From contig CAJNAR010000178.1 of the NCBI GenBank assembly GCA_905220665.1, positions 124,001 to 188,000 on the forward strand: 64,000 nucleotides of DNA, written 5' to 3'. The notes under the pieces were generated by a model. It was not told the DNA's origin and made no database searches. It was given only the letters and a program-made list of their open reading frames with translations. A program made the position numbers and the translations under genes. The stretch is from Albugo candida. Taxonomy: Eukaryota; Oomycota; Peronosporomycetes; Albuginales; Albuginaceae. Below, in pieces: positions 53,923 to 64,000 of this stretch; position 1 is the stretch's first letter, and every line of letters begins with the position of its first letter.

Positions 53923-54375
53923 TTAAAAGAAAGGCAGGATCTTCTTGAGAGAAATGCAACTTGGCATCTCGATAGAGATTGCTCTCCGGAATGTCCCGTC
54001 GCTTCTCATCAACAAATATAAAAGTTGCACAGAAGATTTCAGTTCCGAAGGTTTTTTGACTACTGTGAAATATTTTCTGGCTATATCGTAATGCGTTTCC
54101 TTTGAAGAACCTATCATTCCATTGAAGATATCCTGTAGAACTTTTTTAAATGGACAGGTTATGGCTGGGTCAGCCACTCTTTTCCTATAGCACTTGCGCA
54201 AATTTTCCTGTCTGTCCGATTCGTCTTGTTTCAGACTCCGACAGTTGTTTATGTTGAACTTAAGAAAACCATCCATACTAGTGTATACATCTTGGCGTTC
54301 ATGTGGATCCGGCATGTCAAGACTCTGAACAGAGAAGAAGATAAGACTGGCGACTAAGGATTTTCGGAAAGCCAT
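53923..54375 (-). CDS. Small secreted four-cysteine protein (family member C)
   Basis: 150 residues from the ATG at 54375; the frame extends eight codons further up to a TTG but the ATG gives the better signal peptide (MAFRKSLVASLIFFSVQS). The mature part has exactly four cysteines: NNCRSL, RKCYRKR, ITCPFKK and PSCISLK. The second and third are separated by 11 residues, as in members A and B, and the third to fourth distance is about 65 against about 72. An ARKYFTVV segment falls where A and B have EAYFTQL and PGYFWLL. Overall identity is low, so relatedness rests on pattern. It is outside the duplicated segment and stands alone in a gene-poor stretch. Confidence 0.6.
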   Translation of the reverse strand: MAFRKSLVASLIFFSVQSLDMPDPHERQDVYTSMDGFLKFNINNCRSLKQDESDRQENLRKCYRKRVADPAITCPFKKVLQDIFNGMIGSSKETHYDIARKYFTVVKKPSELKSSVQLLYLLMRSDGTFRRAISIEMPSCISLKKILPFF

Positions 54376-54399
54376 GAGTGATGTTTGTGAATGCTGCAA

Positions 54400-56305
54400 A
54401 ATAGAAAGTGAGTAGACTTATGATCACTGCGTCTCTCGGTATAATGCGTGTCGAAACCCCCAGCCTTATATAAAGCTGGGTCTAAGTCTTTTCTCGTCAA
54501 AACGGGTTATAACCTGCCCCTCATGGTATCTTTCCCCTCCTTCAAGCTCCATAATGCGCTCTCTTGCAGTGACGACAGGTACGTGTATGCAACACATTTC
54601 GTCTTCCTCCTCCTGGCAGTGCTATATTGCTTGAGACTGGTTCTTATGAATACTTTTTTTAAATTCTACAGGTGGAAGTTTGAACACTTAGTTCCTAGGA
54701 ACACTAAGTTCTTTATACTCCGAGTAGAGAACGCCGTCGAATTCGTGTGACTTTATGATCGGGTACGGGGCAATACTACGGCAGGAAAATGCTCGAGACA
54801 TGAGTCTAATGCTTTTTTCTGTTTTTTTCTTATACATCGACACTGTTCAAGGGAAGTCTGTGTGAGTTATCATCAACTCTATACTCTAGCTGTGAATATT
54901 TTCAAATACAGAAACTATTGAGTATGCTTGAACCGTTTTATACAGAAAATTTGATGAATTTTTACAAATTTTTACAAGTTCGGCTTTCCTAAGAGTACAT
55001 TTTGATATCGTTCCGCTATGCGTGAAAAGGTTTGAGAGGAGAAAGTCAAATGGGCTATAGTCCTTCCCTTGACCCATCCTTGGCTCATAATCACGCTACT
55101 TGAGGGTAAGGGGATCAGGTTGTGTTCCAACATAAGGTGGCGAACACAAAGGATAAGCCGCGGTCCTTCTCGGTAAGGCACCAGCTCACCGTATCGCGCA
55201 AGCCGACTACTAGCAAGAATGGATAGCAACTGAAGTGATCATAGGCGATGCTTTACCAGTGAAACGGTAGTACATGCTTAAAACGTGTTTATGATTGCCG
55301 AGATTATATGATGCACGGCTGAGTATTGCCCAAAGTGTCTTGCCGCTTACTGTCAAAAGAGAGCTCTATCAGAACTAGATGAGGTGAGATGCTAACGGAA
55401 ATGAAATTAGTACTGAGATGGTGTTCACCCAGAGGTCATCCTACACAGCGTGATGGCGAATACCGCCATCCAAGGGGACCTGAGGAAGCCGTACAATGTT
55501 GCCGATGCCGCAGCTACAGCTCAAAAATCTATTTCGTACCTGGTCGGAGCAACCTGAAACAGCTTTGCTTTTCACTGCAGAAACATTTTGCAGTCATTCT
55601 ATCCGGCAAGCTGTCTGCCAATTTCAGATCAATAACAATTACAATATTCTGACAAAAGATCCACATAAGCACCTTTCTGTAGAGAGATGAGAACGAGGGA
55701 ATCAGTGGAGGAACAGCGACTTTGGGTACGCTTTATACGAGCGCTCACTGCAGTTATTCACTACAGTCAGAATGCGTTTTTGAAGAATTTGGGCACATGT
55801 GCTCAATAGACTGAAACCTCCTATTTGGTGGAGGATGTAGAAAGATCGACGCAATACTCTGATTATACAAGCAAGTGTCTCGACTCGGCAAGGAAATAAT
55901 CGTTATCCGAACGTTTTATACGGTATTACGCTCCAGCGCATGAAAGCAGCAAATACAAAAAGCTCATCGCAATTGTCCGATAATTCGTGTACCCCTCGAG
56001 CTCTTCTGTCCTATCGCATCTCGAATCATCGTGCCGAAACATTTGCCTGTATCGTAGACCTCGTACTCTCATTGCTCATCTTCAATGCTATATATCAAAC
56101 TTTCATGCTCTTCGGGCACCTGAGCATGACAGCAGATTAAGATTGAATATAACCATCAACTACTCGTATTGCTAATAACACGATGAATTGGATGTGCATT
56201 TCCCAATATACGCTGTCACTCGTACCATATCGCTCAAACCATTCATTACCACTAATGCTTACTTGACTGCTCCTTCTCCGTAAATCATTCACCGATTGTG
56301 TGCCA
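54400..56305. other. Gene-poor stretch with possible coding relics
   Basis: Near 55310-55550 and 55690-55810 several frames read protein-like over 25-45 codons (for example HSVMANTAIQGDLRKPYN and SVEEQRLWVRFIRALTAVIH) but stops separate them and no splicing scheme joins them. They may be remnants of a retroelement or dead gene. The end of the stretch holds the promoter of Hsp33. Confidence 0.35.
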
Positions 56306-57259
56306 ATGAAAAGCTACCAAATTGGACGCGATGTCATCTTGCGATGTCACATCGCAAATGTTCGTATTTCAGGAATTTTCGCAAGTCGAATAATTCGAGA
56401 TGTCTCTGAACGATGGAATATGCGTGTCGACTCGATGCCATCGCAGTTGTGGGGTCAATACATGGCAGGAACGGCGATGCTTGGCTCTTTTTGTAAAGGG
56501 GAAGAACGAATACGATTGACACTCCGATCATCTGATGTATCCGATTTGTATGTGGAAGCAATGGCACTTGGGGAGGTGAGTCTTCCGTGGATCGACCAAC
56601 GGAAGCTCTTTATCTCACTTCTCTTTTTAAGGTTCGAGGACGCATCCTGGCCGATAAAAGTGCAGCAGTTTATGAAGTTCCAGGTAGATCACACTTTGTT
56701 CGGGTGACACGAATAGCGATTGATGCTCTCTGCGACAGCATCGATGCAGCTGGATAAAATTCTGTATGACGCTAAAACGCCGTACACCACTTATACGAAA
56801 GCAACGGGTAATGCCGCTGAGGATTTTCAGTCTTTTTATGATCGATCCGAGCAGATACCCACCAAAGTGGCTATCACATCCGACGGAATGAACTGCTGTG
56901 GAATCACTATTCAAGAGCTTCCAGATGATCGTGCCAAAGAAATTGATGTCCAGCAATTGACACTCCAACCTCCATGCTCGTCGTTGAAAGCACCCAAAGG
57001 TTTTGTCGCGTATGTCAATACATTGCTCGGTTATGAAGCCGTTCAAGAAAAACAAATTCGTCGTATTCCGCTGGACTATTATTGTCGATGTTCTAGAAGC
57101 AAATTCGCGACGAGAATGGCACAATTGCCAACGCAAAGCATTTGGGATCTTTGGAAAACACTGCCAAAAGGAGATAATTTGTGCCTTACCTGTCAATTTT
57201 GCAATGAGAGATATTACTTTTCACGTCAACAAATTGAAGAATTACTTGCAGAGAAATGA
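56306..57259 (+). CDS. hslO: Hsp33 redox-regulated chaperone (3 exons)
   Basis: Exons 56306-56575, 56632-56703 and 56750-57259; introns of 56 and 46 nt, phase 0, give 283 residues. Hsp33 is a holdase activated when its zinc-binding cysteines oxidise. The N-terminal domain starts GRDVILRCHIANVRI and has YMAGTAMLGSFCKGEERI; the middle has TYTKATGNAAEDFQSFYDRSEQ. The C-terminal redox switch is present: YYCRCSRSKF followed about 35 residues later by CQFC, giving the C-x-C and C-x2-C pairs that bind zinc. The family is mainly bacterial and found in some protists. The two introns show that this is a long-resident nuclear gene, not contamination. The start is the only ATG upstream of the conserved block; no clear targeting peptide. 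The stop lies 20 bases from the convergent VPS4 stop. Confidence 0.9.
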
Positions 57260-57279
57260 AGATAAGAGGAATGACAACC

Positions 57280-59167
<1,888 letters not shown>

Positions 59168-59374
59168 TTACTTTCGTGCGTAGCTTTTCTCAGATATACT
59201 CAGATTCAGATTGAGTCAGGTCTGAGTCGGAATACGTAGTAATGATTGGCTGCAAAAAAGGTATTCTCGTCGTAGATTGACTGAAATCATGAACTCGATG
59301 CTTCTGATTGAGTAAAAAAGTGTCGTGAGCTTCTTGCGATCTTGAATGGACACATACTACCGATTCAAGATCAG
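59168..59374. promoter_or_regulatory. Probable divergent promoter (VPS4 / IQ-motif gene)
   Basis: Start codons of the two genes face outward about 207 bases apart. It includes partial repeats of CAGATTCAGATTGAGTCAG type (59200-59225). Role inferred from geometry; an upstream exon of the IQ gene could also lie here, since its frame is open from 59312. Confidence 0.3.
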
Positions 59375-62300
59375 ATGCGTCATGAGGAGCATGGGGTGAG
59401 ACAAGATGCAGATTCGCTACTTATAGATACGGATGGGATCCCAACATCCATGCAACCACTGCATATCGACGCTCACACGCAAATAATGGACCGAATTGTT
59501 GCAATAGCCTGTGTCTATGGCCTTGCTTCCATTCACTCCAATATCTCTTCTCTCATAGAAAAAGACGACATACGAAACCTTGTACGATGCTTTGTCAATG
59601 TTTTAATGAATGATCAAGCTACTTGTTACCACAGAGGTAATGATACAATGTTTTTTTATCGTATTGAATCCTGAGATGGTTTGACGTTTGACAAGCGCTA
59701 GCAACTCGTGCTTTTGGATTATTGTCGATTTTTGATGCAAAATGGCGCACCAATCTATCAGTGGACACTTCGAAAATTGTGGATACAATTTTGAAGCTTA
59801 TTGAAGACTGTAAATCTCGCTTTACATCACCAGTTACTCGACGAATACACGTTAATTCCTGTATAGTTATCTCATTACTGTTGCAATGTAAGGTTTTAAC
59901 TTTCGCTCCATTGATGCTTACTCCTACTGAAAGCCTTGGTTTGATGCTGAAAAGATGAAAGCTCCTCCAGCCCAGTCATTCCGCTGGAGTCTGATTTACT
60001 TGTAATGTCAGCTAAACCCGAAGGAATGCTTGAAGGTCGACCTGACAGCATCCTGACTAACAAAGCTTTCCGCAAGAAAAGTAAGAATTTACTCCAAAAA
60101 ATCACGAGGGAGAATCGAGAAACAGAGGTCGACTCCAGTTTCTCTAAAATGCAAATTGCTGCATTTGATGCGATTTCAAAACACGATGAGCACCGAATGA
60201 TACCTTACAAACTCCAGCAGGATCTTAGACACCAAAAGAAACGGAAGATGAAGACGTTGACATCCGGTGATGAATTCTTACCAAGACCCATCCAAAAGTC
60301 GTCTGCGACTCGTGGAATCAAAACCTCAGCACAACATACCTTCGAATGGAACCCAGATGCTGGTCGCTTATCTCCTTTACTTACATTTCACTCGAGATCT
60401 TCTCGGCAACAAACAGAGGTTGAAGATAGAAACTCTAAATTTCTGCTGAAGAGCCTATCTTCTCTGTCCTTGTCACCACAAAAACGCCTATCAGTCATTA
60501 TTTCTACGAGCAATCTCAATGAAGATGTCCAGCACTTCCAGAACTACCAAATGCGAAACTTTAAGAGCTCATTACTTCAATTCCAAGCACAGGAAGCTCA
60601 ACTACGAGTTGAAAATAAAAATCTCATAAGTCGAGAGCTTTCAACCCTTCCTCTAAACTTCTTATTTAAACTTCCTGGAGGAGCAGCATATTGCCGAGTA
60701 CGCTTGCAACAGGCGTTTTCTCTATGGGTTTCTTTATTTCAGCAAAGTCAGAAGAAAGTATATCTATACCATTGGAAGGACATCACGGTAAGCGTGAAGT
60801 TTCAAGAGCAGCAAAGAAATAATCGTGAAGCAGCTCTTTCAAAAATCTTACGAACTACTATCAAATTCATTTCTAAGAGACTACAGACCCAAGCACTTGT
60901 AAAATGGATAGAGGCTACCCGGTGGATGATATGGAGCGATCGACACAATGCTTCAATTATGATATCGCGTCTATGGAGAGGTTACAATAATCGAAAAAGA
61001 ATTTTGCATCTTCATCACTCACTTCAGTCGAGACGAGAGCATTTCCAAGATATACGCTTGGCTCCAACTCGTCCTCTGGTTCGCTTTAAACTCTTACCAG
61101 CGCTTCGAAACGAAGTACTTAATCTCTGGTCCGCAGTGGTAACAATACAGAAAAGAGAGCGGTTCAAAAGTCTCCAAAGGTTTGTTCGAACGCGTACGAC
61201 AGCGATCATCACGATCCAAGCACATATTCGCCAATTCGAGACACAAAAACGCTATAGTAAGCTGATACGTGCATTCACAAAAACTCAGTCAATTTACCGC
61301 ATGTGGACACATCGTCGAGAGTACCTCAGACTCCGTAGATCCGCCTTGATTCTTCAAAGATCCTTTCGCTTCTACCATGCGCTTCGTATCGATCACATCT
61401 TTGCTCATTTAAAAATCCTACAGTTAGAAAAGGAATGGACAGCTTCAATTCTTCTACAAAGATTCGCGCGAGGTTTCCTTGCACGTATAATACGAATTCG
61501 ACTGCAGGAAGAACTAAAGATAAGATTTATTGCGGCGTTGAAGATCCAGCGATGCTGGTACCGCCACAATGGTGAGAGTTCGACATTTGTACTGCTGTGT
61601 TGCTTACGCGAAGAAGAAGAAAGAGAAAATGCGACACGTAAAGCCACACAGAAGCTTAGGCGATGGAAATGTGCGGCAACAATACAAAGTCATTACCGCC
61701 GACATCGTCAACGAGTGCTTGATTCTGCAACAATTCGACTGCAATGCTTTTCCCGTCAGTGGATTTCCAGAAAGATCGCGCAACAGATAAGACGAGAAAT
61801 CGCAGCACAATGTCGTATAAAGAATTTCTTTCGTACTCACTACAGAAAGAGAAATGCAGCAGCACTCAAATTGCAGTTTTTTTGGTTGAAAAAGACGAAA
61901 AGAATCGGGCGTCATCTTCACGAACGCCGCGCTCGCATCGAGGAGCAAGAACGATACTTTCGTAAGATACAGGAATGTGGAAGCGTCACGCGAATTCAAG
62001 CTATGGTTCGCGGTTTCCTCGTTCGTAGACGCGCTGGTAGGATTCAAGCACTAAAGAGACTGAGACGATTTGTCGGTTACTTCTTTGCATGGAGAGCCTT
62101 TCGAAAACGAAGAATTCGATGGAAAACTGCATTTGCAGCCTCTTTTGCTGCATCGTCTATTGAAGCTGGCTTTAAGTTGGCCACAAAAGCTCGTTTTGCG
62201 TCAAATTCACGATTTGTTATCAGAATCCAACAGCTGTATAGGGGCTTCCAAGCACGACAGAAGCTCATCAAAGCTGCCTCTTCTGAAAGACGTAATGAGG

Positions 62301-64000
62301 CTGTGGTACGATCCATTCAGTCTTATTGGCGGTATGCGCGCCAATGTCGATTAGTCGCTCGAGCGATCGCGATTCGCCGCCGACAGCGATCAAATCCGGC
62401 TTCAAATCTCTGTACGGTATCGGATGTTCTTGCCTGGACTACAGAGTCCATCTCTACGTCATACAACCATGAAGATGAGCTATGTGGAATGTCTGCGTTG
62501 GAGTGGTTTTATCGTATCGGTATCCCGAAACAAGTCACATCCGTCATTGCAAAGAACGTCTATTTCAATGAAATCGCAGGGAATGATTTTCCGAATTGTC
62601 TCCGAAAACTCGGTGCATCGGAATGCGAACGCATTTTTCGAAGTATTTTACACTCGGGCGCAAAATTTCTTCATCCAAATCAAATCAAGGAGATTATAGG
62701 TGATCTACTCGCTAGCCTCTTTGGATACATTGTCAAGCAAAAGGCCGACTTGGAGCGTCGAAATCTAAAACGAGAAAATCAGTTGCTATCAGTTTTACAG
62801 CATCGGTATCAGAGTGTGAACAATCAGCTGCAGAAAGAAGGGAAGAGGCACAATGAGATACAAAGACGGCTGGAGACAATTGACGAGGAAGCAAAAGTAT
62901 TTCGTCGACTCCCAAACGCACTGAAAAAGGAGCATCTTAATCTTTCAGAAGCTTTAAATCGGTCGGGTGCTCAGGTAAAGCAAACAACGGAAAAGCACAG
63001 TGATTTAAAGTCGACCATTTTACGCCAAGAAAGTGTGATCAAGGATCAGCAGAAAGTGGTGGTCAGAATTCAGAAAAAAGAGGTGATAGCAACATATGAC
63101 TTGGATCGTTTCCAGTTGGTAGATACCACATCTTCAATTGCTCAAAAGCTGTTTCTCGAGCGATTTCCACGATTACAAACTCATGCTAGTAAATTTTCAA
63201 AGTCCTTACATGGAATGAAGATTACTAAATGGCAATTCCAGCGATTTTTTAATCATTGTGACTCAATCGGACGCGTATCTTCATTTATGGCGCTTCTCAC
63301 AGACCTACATACGGATGAGCGTGTCCGGAATCATAATTCGATGCGTTTCGATAGAGTCATTGAAACTCTTCAGTGTGGAATTGAGAAAATTTGCGAATTA
63401 CTAGGCCTCCCGTTCCTATTCATTGTCACAGCAACATCTTCACAACCTTTTGTTCCCCGTCCAAGTTTCCTACTTGACCGTTTCTTGCTGTGGATTCTTC
63501 AGAAGGCTCACTATGCAAGACTTTTAGAAGACGGCGTCAAGATTTGGAACCGCGGATTCGAAGCAATTTCTATGCTCGATAGCTCTGCGGGAAAGTTACA
63601 AGCTCATTGGAAACGAAGAATGACACAGACACGAATTCTGCAAGAGGAACGCAACAAGCAAGAGCAGCGATGGCTGGGAATGTATTTAGAGGAACGAAAT
63701 TGCAACTACGTTGCTCTACACTGGCAACAAGAACGGGTCAAAGAGCAAAAACTCATAGAAATGCAAAAATATGGAGTACAACACGCTAGTATGGAAACCC
63801 TTCGAAGTGGTATCACCAGATTTCCATATTTGGAACAGTGGGATGAACAGAATCAGCAAGTTGTCTATATAAATTCAAAAGATGGAAATGAACTACTTTT
63901 AGACCGACCGACGTACACGGAATCAGAAGTTTATAAGGTTCTTCGCCTTCAAAAAGCATATCGAACGTTTGTAGCACGTAAAGAGTGGGAGTGGCAACTT
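59375..64000 (+). CDS. Large IQ-motif, coiled-coil protein, incomplete at the window edge
   Basis: Exon 1 59375-59636, exon 2 59696-59887 and exon 3 59955-64000 (still open) join across introns of 59 and 67 nt in consistent phases, for 1,500 residues with no stop. The N-terminal part is helical and armadillo-like (NVLMNDQATCYH, then AFGLLSIFDAKWR). A basic linker follows, then from about 61190 to 62360 repeated IQ-type calmodulin-binding motifs (TAIITIQAHIRQFE, ASILLQRFARGFLAR, SVTRIQAMVRGFLVRR, RFVIRIQQLYRGFQARQ). Next come a SAM-like helical segment (LEWFYRIGIPKQVTSV) and a long coiled coil (62740-63090). Another IQ-like motif (LRLQKAYRTFVARKEW) is at the edge. Centrosomal or axonemal scaffolds and unconventional motors look like this; no motor head is seen. 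An upstream exon remains possible. Confidence 0.75.

Overview
The window looks like nuclear DNA of a filamentous eukaryote, most likely an oomycete and possibly an Albugo-like white rust; the genus is an inference from gene content, not a measurement. Genes are packed tightly on both strands, neighbours are often only 20 to 140 bases apart, and the many introns I could place by reading frame and GT/AG borders are very short (mostly 45 to 73 nt). Product assignments come from protein patterns recognised by eye; no database search was run.

Region by region: 1-4.3 kb is gene-poor with retroelement debris. 4.4-17.9 kb is a gene island: a four-exon protein with TFIIS-like and dsRNA-binding-like parts, the kinesin-II subunit KAP (minus), a small unknown gene, an SR-rich WD40 protein (minus), the six-exon complex I assembly factor NDUFAF3 (minus) and a protein fusing two PA domains to ankyrin repeats. 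18-42.4 kb is repeat-rich. It holds two diverged copies of a segment of about 3.8 kb, each with a small secreted-protein gene. The second copy is split by a Mutator-like element, and just before it lies a decayed LINE of about 7 kb. Further left are two head-to-head tRNA-derived SINEs and a GATCCA-rich foldback element with a 9-bp target duplication. 42.4-51.8 kb is a second gene island: 2H phosphoesterase-like, prominin-like five-TM protein, protoporphyrinogen oxidase, an unknown two-exon gene, a BAR-like protein, a membrane-anchored expansin-like protein and a FUN14 protein. 51.8-56.3 kb is gene-poor apart from a third small secreted protein. 56.3-64 kb carries Hsp33, VPS4 (ten exons) and a large IQ-motif protein that runs off the right edge.

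Biology: KAP, and perhaps the BAR-like protein, point to a flagellated zoospore stage. NDUFAF3, PPOX, FUN14 and Hsp33 serve mitochondria, haem and redox stress. VPS4 is ESCRT recycling. Expansin-like and small secreted proteins suit a plant-associated lifestyle. The most interesting new signal is a three-member family of small secreted proteins with four aligned cysteines and an invariant C-x11-C spacing between the second and third. Two members lie in the duplicated segment and one lies alone at 54 kb. They resemble no effector family I recognise (no RxLR, CRN or CHxC motif seen).
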